From NCBI RefSeq assembly GCF_001590905.1, contig NZ_BCTT01000003.1:310001-374000 (forward strand): a stretch of 64,000 bases of DNA. Reading direction: 5' to 3'. Shown piece after piece: positions 1-7,841 of the stretch. The DNA is from Serratia grimesii NBRC 13537 (lineage in GTDB: Bacteria > Pseudomonadota > Gammaproteobacteria > Enterobacterales > Enterobacteriaceae). The first letter of the stretch is position 1. Each line of letters begins with the position of its first letter. Made by a program: the position numbers and the translations under genes. The notes under the pieces were generated by a model that worked only from the letters and a program-made list of their open reading frames with translations, had not been told where the DNA came from and searched no databases.

Positions 1-1767
1 CTCACCCGGCTCCAACCCAACATCACGACAGATTTTGCAGGTGATCACCGGGTTATCACCGGTCAGTACTTTCACTGCCACGCCGTTTTCCTGCAGTGCG
101 GCTATTGCTTCCTGCGCACTTTCTTTCGGTGGATCGAGGAAGGTCAAGAGTCCCTGGATCACCATATCGCGTTCATCGGCCACGCTCAGTGGCAAGGCGT
201 TTTTCTGCTCACCCAGTTCCCGCGTGGCCAAGACCAGCACGCGGAACCCATCCTCGTTATATTGGGCCGCAAGCGCCTGCAACGCTTCACGTCGAGCCTG
301 ATCCAGCGGTAAAATCTGCTGCCCTTCACGCACGTGGGTAGCGATTTCCAGCATTTCCTCCACTGCCCCTTTGCAAATCAGGCGCTGTTGGTGGTTTTCA
401 TCCGCGACCACGATCGACAGGCGGCGACGCACAAAATCAAACGGCAGCTCGTCAACCTTGCTGAAACGCCCCAGAGCTTCAATACCCGGCTTGCCGCGGC
501 CAAAGCGGATCACCGCTTGATCCATCAAGTTTTTCATTCCACTCTGGTGGAAGCTGTTCAGCCACGCCAGATGCAACACCTCATTATCTCTGGCCCCGCT
601 AACGTCCAGATGATGTTCGAGGATGATGCGATCTTGGGTCAACGTGCCGGTTTTGTCGGTGCAGAGCACGTCCATCGCGCCAAAGTTCTGGATGGCGTTC
701 AGGCGTTTGACCACCACTTTGCGGCGTGACATCGCTATGGCACCCTTCGCCAGGTTAGAACTGACGATCATCGGCAGCATTTCTGGCGTCAGCCCAACGG
801 CCACCGCCAAGGCAAACAACGCCGCTTCGCTCCAGTCGCCTTTGGTGAAACCATTGATCAACAACACGATCGGTACCATCACCAGCATAAAGCGGATCAG
901 CAACCAACTGACGCTGTTCACACCGCGGTCAAACGCCGTTTGCGAACGAGAGCCGACAATCGATTTGGCCAATGAACCAAAGTAGGTACGTCCCCCCGTC
1001 GCCACCACAACCGCCGTGGCCGTGCCGCTGGCGACGTTGGTACCCATCAGGCAAATATTCGACAGTTCCAACAACGCATGTTCACTGGAAACCTCATCCT
1101 CGCTCGATTTTTGGCTGACGTTACCCATCGCATCGTATTTCTCGATCGGGATTGCCTCTCCGGTCAGGATCGCCTGGCTGATAAACAGATCGCGTGAGGC
1201 CAACAGGCGCACATCAGCCGGAATCATATCCCCGGCGGACAGCTTAATAATATCGCCCGGTACCAGTTCACGGATGGGGACTTCCAGCGTCAATGGCTGC
1301 GCACTGTAACTGCTGCGACGCAGTACCGTTGCGGTAGTACGCACCATCGACTTCAACGTTTCCGCCGCCTTGTTGGTACGGTATTCCTGCCAGAAACGCA
1401 GCAATCCACTGAGTGAAACCATTACCAATATGATGATCACGCCAGTGAGATCGGTTTCTTCACCGCGCCGGGCAGGCAACCAGTAGTCGGTAAAGAAACT
1501 GATCGCAGCCAGCACCATCAGCACAAAGATAAACGGGTTATTGAACGCGGCGATTAACTGTACCAGCGCGTGCGGCGCCTTCTCATGGGCAACCTGGTTA
1601 ACGCCGAACTGCTCGAGACGTTCAACCGCATCGTCCTGAGTTAAGCCATTGCGGTTACATTTTAAATTAGCCAGCGTCTGCTCAACGCTGTTTTTCGCCT
1701 CTTGTGCGATGGCGTAAGGCGCCTTTATTTTATCGCGACGGCGAGCTGTTTCATTAATATAGGTCAT
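1..1767 (-). CDS. mgtB: Magnesium-transporting P-type ATPase MgtB/MgtA, C-terminus cut by window edge
   Basis: Inner-membrane P-type ATPase importing Mg2+ under Mg2+ limitation. 589 codons are visible of roughly 900 expected; the rest lies beyond position 1. The translation shows the phosphorylation motif CTDKTGTLTQD near residue 370, a TGE loop (ILTGEAIP) near residue 200, MLPMIVSSNLAKGA just before the phosphorylation site, and VLTGDNPV (hinge TGD) near the cut end. It reads closer to remembered Salmonella MgtB than to other P-type ATPases, and mgtC lies directly upstream, which favours mgtB over mgtA; the two are hard to separate by eye. The start is the ATG at 1767, preceded by a weak AAGAGA. 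A 20-codon leader ORF and a foldable 93-nt spacer precede it, so expression is probably controlled after initiation as well as by PhoP. Confidence 0.93.
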   Translation of the reverse strand, partial: MTYINETARRRDKIKAPYAIAQEAKNSVEQTLANLKCNRNGLTQDDAVERLEQFGVNQVAHEKAPHALVQLIAAFNNPFIFVLMVLAAISFFTDYWLPARRGEETDLTGVIIILVMVSLSGLLRFWQEYRTNKAAETLKSMVRTTATVLRRSSYSAQPLTLEVPIRELVPGDIIKLSAGDMIPADVRLLASRDLFISQAILTGEAIPIEKYDAMGNVSQKSSEDEVSSEHALLELSNICLMGTNVASGTATAVVVATGGRTYFGSLAKSIVGSRSQTAFDRGVNSVSWLLIRFMLVMVPIVLLINGFTKGDWSEAALFALAVAVGLTPEMLPMIVSSNLAKGAIAMSRRKVVVKRLNAIQNFGAMDVLCTDKTGTLTQDRIILEHHLDVSGARDNEVLHLAWLNSFHQSGMKNLMDQAVIRFGRGKPGIEALGRFSKVDELPFDFVRRRLSIVVADENHQQRLICKGAVEEMLEIATHVREGQQILPLDQARREALQALAAQYNEDGFRVLVLATRELGEQKNALPLSVADERDMVIQGLLTFLDPPKESAQEAIAALQENGVAVKVLTGDNPVITCKICRDVGLEPGE

Positions 1768-1860
1768 AACACTATTCTCTTATTTTACTCTGCGCACAGG
1801 GATACCCCGCCCGATTAACAGGTGAATAAACACAGAGTGGAATTTATTTAGTTAGCGTAA

Positions 1861-1923
1861 TTAACGCGATTCATCACCGCGCCATACACGCTGAGCAATT
1901 AACGTTTCGGGGTCACCGTCCAT
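1861..1923 (-). CDS. 20-codon leader ORF upstream of mgtB (MgtL-like in position and composition)
   Basis: Unannotated small ORF in the mgtC-mgtB gap. A perfect AGGAGG lies 4 nt before the ATG at 1923. The peptide begins M-D-G-D-P-E-T-L and ends W-R-G-D-E-S-R, then TAA. It starts 42 nt after the mgtC stop and ends 93 nt before the mgtB start. Salmonella mgtA has a 17-codon leader, mgtL, whose Asp/Glu/Pro-rich N-terminus destabilises translating ribosomes at low Mg2+; the D-G-D-P-E start here is the same kind of sequence. Downstream, ACTCTG-type arms (1787-1792 and 1833-1838) could pair across the spacer. That the ORF is translated is likely from its SD; a regulatory role is inference. Confidence 0.6.
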   Translation of the reverse strand: MDGDPETLIAQRVWRGDESR

Positions 1924-1965
1924 GACGCCTCCTTATCACTGAGCACAGTGAATATTTATCAATAA

Positions 1966-2664
1966 TTAAACAGGTAATTCAGATGCGATACGCCAGCGTA
2001 CGGCGCTAACACTTTTCTCGAGACTGACTCGGCAGACAATACCTTCAATTTCTTTTTGCACCGAAGGATTCGCCGTTATTTCTGCACAAACCTCAAGTTG
2101 ACCAGGAATGGAAATATCGGCACTACGTAATGATTGCAGCCTTAATGCCACGCCATTGAGCGCCTGCAATATCAAGGTACGTACCAATATTTCATCTTGC
2201 TCGCCGCAGGTAACCTGAATGCGGTAGCACACCTCGAGATCGGTTGCCTGCTGCTGAGGTTGCAGATTGATGCGCTGAGCGGCTTCACGCAACAAGATGT
2301 TGGCACACAGGATCACCAGTGTTGCCAGCACGGCATTCCAATATTGCCCCAGGCCGCACAACACACCAATCGCCGCTGAACACCACAGCGTAGCGGCAGT
2401 ATTCAAACCGCGGATATTCAGCCCTTCACGCATGATCACGCCCGCCCCCAGGAAACCAATCCCTGAGACAATCTGTGCGGCAACCCGCCCGGCACTGGAT
2501 GGATCGGTCGACATCGAGCTGAGAATAAATACGGCTGCACCGGTCGCGACTAATGCATTGGTGCGCAAGCCAGCCATACGTTGGCGCCATTGCCGTTCGG
2601 CGCCAATAATAGCGCCCAGGCTCATCGCCAGTAATAAATTTAAAACAAAAGGAGTCATAGCCAT
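1966..2664 (-). CDS. mgtC: MgtC family virulence/Mg2+-stress membrane protein
   Basis: 232-aa inner-membrane protein. MgtC proteins are needed for growth in low Mg2+ and inside macrophages, and in Salmonella they inhibit the F-ATP synthase. The N-terminal half shows the family pattern: GAIIGAERQWRQR, then RTNALVATGAAVF, GIGFLGAGVIMREG and NIRGLNTAATLWCSAAIG, with about five hydrophobic segments. Residues ~140-232 form the soluble ACT-like tail. The first ATG (2664) has AAGGGGA 7 nt upstream; a second ATG two codons on is possible. It is first in an operon with the leader ORF and mgtB. A PhoP-box-like promoter and a long leader lie upstream. Confidence 0.93.
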   Translation of the reverse strand: MAMTPFVLNLLLAMSLGAIIGAERQWRQRMAGLRTNALVATGAAVFILSSMSTDPSSAGRVAAQIVSGIGFLGAGVIMREGLNIRGLNTAATLWCSAAIGVLCGLGQYWNAVLATLVILCANILLREAAQRINLQPQQQATDLEVCYRIQVTCGEQDEILVRTLILQALNGVALRLQSLRSADISIPGQLEVCAEITANPSVQKEIEGIVCRVSLEKSVSAVRWRIASELPV

Positions 2665-3020
2665 GACTTTCCCCTTAAATAACTGCAGGAGATAAAATCA
2701 TGTGCTTTTTAGCACACGCAAAATTGCGCCGATAATAAGTCAGCGATTGAGCGTATTAGTGCCTGGAGGGAAAAGGCTGTGGCTGAAAGTGGCCATAATA
2801 ACGTCCAAATCAATTCACCCGATGCCAATAGGCAGCAGGAACAACTATAAGATTCGGGTTTGCACAGCTCGGAATAACGTGAGAGGGGTGCTGCCCGCCG
2901 TTTTCGGCAAGCAACAAATCAAAAGAGGATTGGTCAGCTTGCCTTGTTTATATCACTGCAACTAAAACTGTCCAATTGTGTTTCCTCATTGAAATTTTGG
3001 CTGAGTATAGTGACGCTGAG
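2665..3020 (-). promoter_or_regulatory. Long 5' leader of mgtC
   Basis: About 355 nt of untranslated RNA is predicted between the start site near 3019 and the mgtC ATG. It holds a perfect 6-bp stem with a 4-nt loop (2701-2716) 37 nt before the start codon, a GCCG-TTTT-CGGC hairpin (2897-2908), and a possible 13-aa ORF starting TTG at 2975 and ending at 2934 with GAGGA 7 nt upstream. Salmonella mgtC also has a ~300-nt leader with two small ORFs that sense ATP and charged tRNAPro; no sequence match to those is claimed here. Confidence 0.4.
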
Positions 3021-3025
3021 TGATG

Positions 3026-3060
3026 ATGTAAAGGCGAATTTATTAAACGAAAATTAAACT
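3026..3060 (-). promoter_or_regulatory. PhoP box and -10 of the mgtC promoter
   Basis: Read toward mgtC, the sequence is AGTTTA-N5-CGTTTA (3060-3055 and 3049-3044), an 11-bp-phased direct repeat matching the PhoP box (T/G)GTTTA-N5-(T/G)GTTTA except for the first base of each half. A -10-like TTACAT (3031-3026) follows after 12 bp, the usual PhoP-box to -10 distance. Orientation points to mgtC, not to the plus-strand gene at 3177. Confidence 0.65.
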
Positions 3061-3176
3061 CAATAATTACTCCTATTTGATGCGTCACACAATTATAACG
3101 GATTAACATTGGGCAAGTGAGTGATTACCGATAAACTTCCCCCCTAACAGGACAATCATCCCTAAGGACATCCCGC

Positions 3177-5363
3177 TTGATGAGCATGCTTCGACTTTCC
3201 ATTAGCCTCGCCCTGCTTGCCGCTTTTCCTACTAAGGCTCTCATTTTGGAGCAGGGTGCACTCCGTTTCGATATCGATCCGGCCACGTTGCAGATCACGG
3301 TAAACAAAACTCAAGTCAACCAGGCTCAGGCCATACAAACCGTGACTGCGCTGCAAAGCACCACCACACAGGCAAGCTGGCAATGGCCAAACAGTGCGAT
3401 AAACGTTAGCGCCCGGCTGGACGGTAGCGATCTGCGGCTGAGCTTCAGCAGCAACCGGGCACAGACAATGACGTGGTTCACCCTGCCACCGCAGGCAACC
3501 ACCCTGCTGCTGCCCATTGGCGAAGGCAGCCGCATACCGCTGGATAATCCCGTTTGGCAACATTATCTGGTCAAGGAAATGACGCCGCTGGATACCAACT
3601 GGGATCTGAAGCTGCCACTGTGGAGCCAGCAGCAACAGGGTAAGGTTTATAGTTGGCTATTGTTGACCCCCTTCAGCAATCAGGTCAGCTTCGCCAGTGG
3701 GAAAGACGCCCTCACTATGCGAGGCAGCCATCAGTTCAACCGTTTTAATCAACAGCAATCTTTCGACGTCTTACTGCACGTGGGGGACACCCTGTTGTCC
3801 GGTGCACATCGCTACCGTGAGTATTTGCAACAAAACGGTCAGTTTAGCACTTTGCACGATAAAATCCGCACCGCGCCGGAAGGCGAAAAGTTGATTGGCG
3901 CTACGCATATTTATTTATGGGGTGACAAACTGTTGGCGCCGGCTGACGTGAAAAATTGGTCGGGCATGTTGTCCTGGCTGGTCTCTCCCGCAGGGGAAGC
4001 GTTGTGGAAAAAAATGGATGCCGATAGCCAGAAAACCGTACGAAAACTGGCAGGAAAAAGCCCGGAAGGCTGGCAGCAGCAAGCCTTGGTTGATGCTCTA
4101 AACCAAGCACTGCTGGCGCAGGTGCCGCTTAACGCGACGCCAGATGAAACGGGGTTCCTGCAAGCACAACATCAGCAAGCTGCTCACGTCAGGGCGTTGG
4201 CGCAACGCCAGCTTGGGGCCTATCTCGCACCGGCGGACAGCTGGGGCCAGGGGCTGGCGAAACCGCTGATCGACACACTGCACCAAGCCGGACTCCCCCG
4301 TCTGTGGCTAGGGACAGATAACTGGACCGCCGAATTCCTGCATCCGCAGGCGGTAGAAAGCGCCAAAAAATCGGGATACCTGATTGCCAGTTACGACTCT
4401 TACGACACCGCCATTCCCCGCGGGGTCAACGACAGTTGGCTGACAGCTCAACTGCCGGCATCACTGCGTGAAGAGTGCGCCATCGTACGCGCTGACGGAA
4501 GTAAAAAACCCGGCTTTGGCAAACAGGGTTATTACCTGAATCCAGGCTGTGTGCTGCCCTACTCACAGCAGCGCATGCGTGACCTGGTACAACTGGCCGG
4601 TCTGAACAGCCTGTTCCTCGACGTTGACGGTACCGGGATGGTGTCCGATGACTATCAGCCCAATCATCCAACTGGCGCAGAACAAATGGCACAGGCCCGC
4701 AATGCGCGACTGGCCTGGTTCAGCAATACCCTCCGATTGCCTCTCGGCTCCGAGGATGGCAATGCGGTAACCGCCCGCCACATTATGTTTGCCCACGGCA
4801 TGGAAACCTGGGGTTTTGGCTGGGGCGATAAGCAAATGAACCAGGATAAATCCTCTCCTTATTATCTCGGCGCATGGTGGCCCAATGCCCAACCGGCCTT
4901 CTTCTTCAGCCCGGCCAAGGTGAAGGAACCCTATCGCACCCTAGAGTTCGATCCACGTTATCGCCTGCCAATGTACCAGGCCGTGTTTCATGACGCAGTG
5001 ATCAGCAGCCATCACTGGAATTACGACAATCTGAAATTTAGCGATGTTAAAACCACGCGTAGCCTACTTAGCCAGTTATATAACACGGCCCCCATGTTCC
5101 ACCTCAGCCGTGCGACGTTGCAGGCACGCTTGCCACAAATCAAACAAGCCGATGCTGCTTTTCGTCTACTGCACCAAGCGTTGTGGGATAAGGCATTAAT
5201 CGATTTCCGCTGGCTGGATAACGCAGGTTGGGTGCAGCAAACCACGTTCAGCGATGGCTCAACGCTGACTGCCAACTTTGGTGAGCAGCCATTCAATGGC
5301 ATCGCCGCCCAAAGCCTGCGTGCCAAACTGGCGGACGGCCGTATCCTGGACTATACCCCGTAA
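3177..5363 (+). CDS. Predicted exported glycoside hydrolase (GH101/GH129-related type)
   Basis: 728-aa protein with an N-terminal signal peptide (LRLSISLALLAAFPTKA), so probably periplasmic. An N-terminal beta-rich part (~25-240) precedes a likely TIM-barrel region containing NSLFLDVDGTGMVSDD near residue 480, followed by an HIMFAHGMETWGFGW stretch; acidic residues in such contexts are typical of retaining glycosidases. From memory the pattern resembles the group of hypothetical glycosidases related to GH101/GH129, but I cannot confirm this. The start is uncertain: TTG at 3177 has AAGGA 8 nt upstream, while ATG at 3180 or 3186 is less well spaced. It stands alone, divergent from mgtC, with no sugar transporter beside it. 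Substrate unknown. Confidence 0.55.
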   Translation: MMSMLRLSISLALLAAFPTKALILEQGALRFDIDPATLQITVNKTQVNQAQAIQTVTALQSTTTQASWQWPNSAINVSARLDGSDLRLSFSSNRAQTMTWFTLPPQATTLLLPIGEGSRIPLDNPVWQHYLVKEMTPLDTNWDLKLPLWSQQQQGKVYSWLLLTPFSNQVSFASGKDALTMRGSHQFNRFNQQQSFDVLLHVGDTLLSGAHRYREYLQQNGQFSTLHDKIRTAPEGEKLIGATHIYLWGDKLLAPADVKNWSGMLSWLVSPAGEALWKKMDADSQKTVRKLAGKSPEGWQQQALVDALNQALLAQVPLNATPDETGFLQAQHQQAAHVRALAQRQLGAYLAPADSWGQGLAKPLIDTLHQAGLPRLWLGTDNWTAEFLHPQAVESAKKSGYLIASYDSYDTAIPRGVNDSWLTAQLPASLREECAIVRADGSKKPGFGKQGYYLNPGCVLPYSQQRMRDLVQLAGLNSLFLDVDGTGMVSDDYQPNHPTGAEQMAQARNARLAWFSNTLRLPLGSEDGNAVTARHIMFAHGMETWGFGWGDKQMNQDKSSPYYLGAWWPNAQPAFFFSPAKVKEPYRTLEFDPRYRLPMYQAVFHDAVISSHHWNYDNLKFSDVKTTRSLLSQLYNTAPMFHLSRATLQARLPQIKQADAAFRLLHQALWDKALIDFRWLDNAGWVQQTTFSDGSTLTANFGEQPFNGIAAQSLRAKLADGRILDYTP

Positions 5364-5480
5364 TTGAGCGCCAATGGCACTCACAAGCAATGATGAAAGA
5401 TGGCTCAACTGCTCCGCCGTCATGTCGGTCGGAGTGCACAACACGTGACACAGGCCCCGACCAGCAACCTGGAGTTGATG

Positions 5481-6866
5481 ATGGATACCCTTACGCAAAC
5501 GCTGCTCTCAGAGATCAGGCAACATCTGGGAGGGCATACTGCCCCAGCGGGGCCGTTGACAGTCAGTGGTGAAGGCGCACTGAGCAGCGCATTCCCCGTC
5601 ACCGAACTGGCAACTGCCTGCTGGAGTGCTGCGGGGTTAGCCTGCGCTGAACTGCTGAAACACAATCAGGCTGATGCACCACGCGTCTTTGTCGATCGCC
5701 GGTTGGCGTCGTTGTGGTTCGGGTGGACATTGCGGCCGTTGGGGTGGACATTACCCGCGGCCTGGGACGCACTGGCAGGTGACTACGCGACCTGCGACGG
5801 TTGGATCCGTCTGCATACCAATGCACCGCATCACCGCCGCGCGGTAGAGCACGTGCTCGGTCCACATCAGGATAAAAATGCGCTGGCGCAAAAGGTGCTT
5901 ACGTGGAAAAAAGGCGATCTGGAACAGGCGGTAATTGAAGCCGGCGGCTGCGCGGCAGAGATGCGTTCGACAGAGGCATGGCGGCAACACGTGCAGGGCA
6001 AGAGCGTTGCACTGGAGCCACTGATTCATCAAGCGCAACAAGCAGAAGCCCCGTTGCCAAACTGGGGCCTCCCTACTGCCAGACCACTGTACGGCGTACG
6101 GATACTGGACCTGACACGGATTATCGCCGGGCCCGTTGCCACCCGCTTTCTCGCCGGGTTGGGGGCGGACGTATTGCGTATCGATCCTTACGGATGGGAT
6201 GAGCCCAGCGTTGAACATGACGTGATTCTCGGCAAGCGCTGTGCACGAGTGAACCTGACAAATGCCCACGATCGTCACACCTTCGAACATCTATTGAAAA
6301 ACGCCGACGTCATCGTCCACGGCTACCGCGCCGGGGCGCTGGAAAAACTGGGGTATGGCGCTGAACAGCGTCGAGCCCTGTCGCCTGGGTTGATCGACGT
6401 GTGCCTGAACGCCTATGGCTGGACAGGTCCATGGCGTGGAAGACGTGGTTTCGACAGTTTGGTGCAAATGAGTTGTGGCCTGGCAGAATCAGGTATGGCC
6501 TGGAAGGCTGCCGCGGTGCCTGTGCCGCTGCCGGTACAGGCGCTGGATCATGCAACGGGTTACCTGATGGCGGCAGCGGTACTGCACGGCATGCGTCAAC
6601 GACGACAACAGGGCACTGGCTATAGCGCGCGTTTGTCTCTGGCACGGACAGCACAACTGCTGCTTGACCATCCTTACCCACAGCAACATTCGGTGACACC
6701 GCTGGCCCCTGTCGAGACCTCGGATGAAAACCCTGAAACTGAACTTACGCATTGGGGCGCTGCACAACGCCTTATCGCTCCGCTACGGCTGAACGGTACC
6801 GCACTGCTCTGGGCACTGCCCGCAACTACCTTGGGCAGTTCACAGCCGGAATGGCTACGACGCTAA
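5481..6866 (+). CDS. CaiB/BaiF (class III) CoA-transferase family protein
   Basis: 461-aa protein. Residues ~180-420 carry the class III CoA-transferase fold: LYGVRILDLTRIIAGPVATR, FLAGLGADVLRIDP, then ALDHATGYLMAAAV, whose Asp corresponds to the catalytic aspartate of the family, and GTGYSARLSLA. The first ~180 residues look like an extra, degenerate half-domain, so the protein is longer than a standard ~400-aa member; its acyl-CoA donor and acceptor cannot be read from sequence. ATG 5481 is chosen because GGAG sits 6 nt upstream; ATG 5478 is the alternative. Its stop overlaps the convergent LysR gene by 4 nt. No acyl-CoA dehydrogenase or transporter neighbour suggests a pathway. Confidence 0.75.
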   Translation: MDTLTQTLLSEIRQHLGGHTAPAGPLTVSGEGALSSAFPVTELATACWSAAGLACAELLKHNQADAPRVFVDRRLASLWFGWTLRPLGWTLPAAWDALAGDYATCDGWIRLHTNAPHHRRAVEHVLGPHQDKNALAQKVLTWKKGDLEQAVIEAGGCAAEMRSTEAWRQHVQGKSVALEPLIHQAQQAEAPLPNWGLPTARPLYGVRILDLTRIIAGPVATRFLAGLGADVLRIDPYGWDEPSVEHDVILGKRCARVNLTNAHDRHTFEHLLKNADVIVHGYRAGALEKLGYGAEQRRALSPGLIDVCLNAYGWTGPWRGRRGFDSLVQMSCGLAESGMAWKAAAVPVPLPVQALDHATGYLMAAAVLHGMRQRRQQGTGYSARLSLARTAQLLLDHPYPQQHSVTPLAPVETSDENPETELTHWGAAQRLIAPLRLNGTALLWALPATTLGSSQPEWLRR

Positions 6867-7741
6867 CTTCCGGTTAGCTGGTGCTGCAACCAGTGCAATA
6901 AGGCTTCGACTGCCGGCGTCAACCCGGCGGTCTGTGGCCAAACCAAATAGAAGTCCACCTGATCCAGACGTTGCGCGGGTGCCAGTGCCACCAGTAGCCC
7001 TTCTGCCAGCACATCACTCACCAGCCGTTTTTTGACCAGCGCGATACCGAACCCTTGTTCGGCTGCACGGATCAATAACCCCGCATCATTGAACAGGGCC
7101 AATGGTCGTTCACATGCCATGTGCTGATGTGCGACAAACCAACTACGCCACGGTGTGACGTCATGCTCTAACAGTGGCATGCCTGGCGCTCCATTATCGA
7201 ATGCGGTCTGCCACTGTTGCGCCAGAGCGGGAGTGGCAACTGGTACCACTTCGCCAGAGGCAATGCGCTGCGCTTGCATATCGGCCCATTGCCCATTGCC
7301 AAGCCGTATAGCCGCATCGAACCCTTTGCGCGATAGATCCTGCACGGCCAACGATGCATCAATATCCAGTGCAATGTCGGCATAAGTCGCGTGGAAAGAT
7401 GGCAGGCGCGGCATTAACCAATAATGTGCAAAAGAAGGCAGCACGCTGATACGAAGCGCCTGGCTTTGCGCAAGGCGTCTGACCCGGCCTATTCCCTGTT
7501 GCAATGCCAACAGTGCCGGCTCGGCAACCGCCAACAACTCACGGCCGGCAGCATTTAGACGCAGACCCCGCCCTTGTCGTTCAAACAATGGACAACCGAT
7601 CGCTTGCTCGAGCTGTTGAATCTGCTGGCTGATTGCGCCGTGGGTAAGATGCACCTGCTGGGCAGTTGCGCGCAGATTTTCTAACCGCGCGGCAACCACA
7701 AAGGTTGGCAGAAGATGCAGTGGAATACGCTCACTTGACAT
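6863..7741 (-). CDS. LysR-family regulator (GcvA-like)
   Basis: 292-aa LysR-type regulator. The winged HTH covers ~5-65 (LLPTFVVAARLENLRATAQQVHLTHGAISQQ), with an effector domain at ~90-290. The N-terminus resembles GcvA/AmpR-type members. It is divergent from the PLP decarboxylase at 7842, so the 100-bp gap probably holds its operator and the decarboxylase is the likely target. The gap contains an imperfect inverted repeat GGTTAGC-TCT-GCTATCC (7743-7759) that would suit a LysR site. The ligand cannot be inferred. Confidence 0.85.
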   Translation of the reverse strand: MSSERIPLHLLPTFVVAARLENLRATAQQVHLTHGAISQQIQQLEQAIGCPLFERQGRGLRLNAAGRELLAVAEPALLALQQGIGRVRRLAQSQALRISVLPSFAHYWLMPRLPSFHATYADIALDIDASLAVQDLSRKGFDAAIRLGNGQWADMQAQRIASGEVVPVATPALAQQWQTAFDNGAPGMPLLEHDVTPWRSWFVAHQHMACERPLALFNDAGLLIRAAEQGFGIALVKKRLVSDVLAEGLLVALAPAQRLDQVDFYLVWPQTAGLTPAVEALLHWLQHQLTGS

Positions 7742-7841
7742 TGGTTAGCTCTGCTATCCAAAAAGGTTATTTTTCATCGATTTTCGCCACAAAGCAAATG
7801 GTCTAGGGTATCCCTCTAGCCTCTTCACATCCGGATCCCCC

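Noticed and set aside
35-1309. Several plus-strand ORFs of 80-131 codons
   Set aside because: They are antisense to mgtB, whose P-type ATPase motifs are unmistakable; no SD or protein family fits the plus-strand frames.
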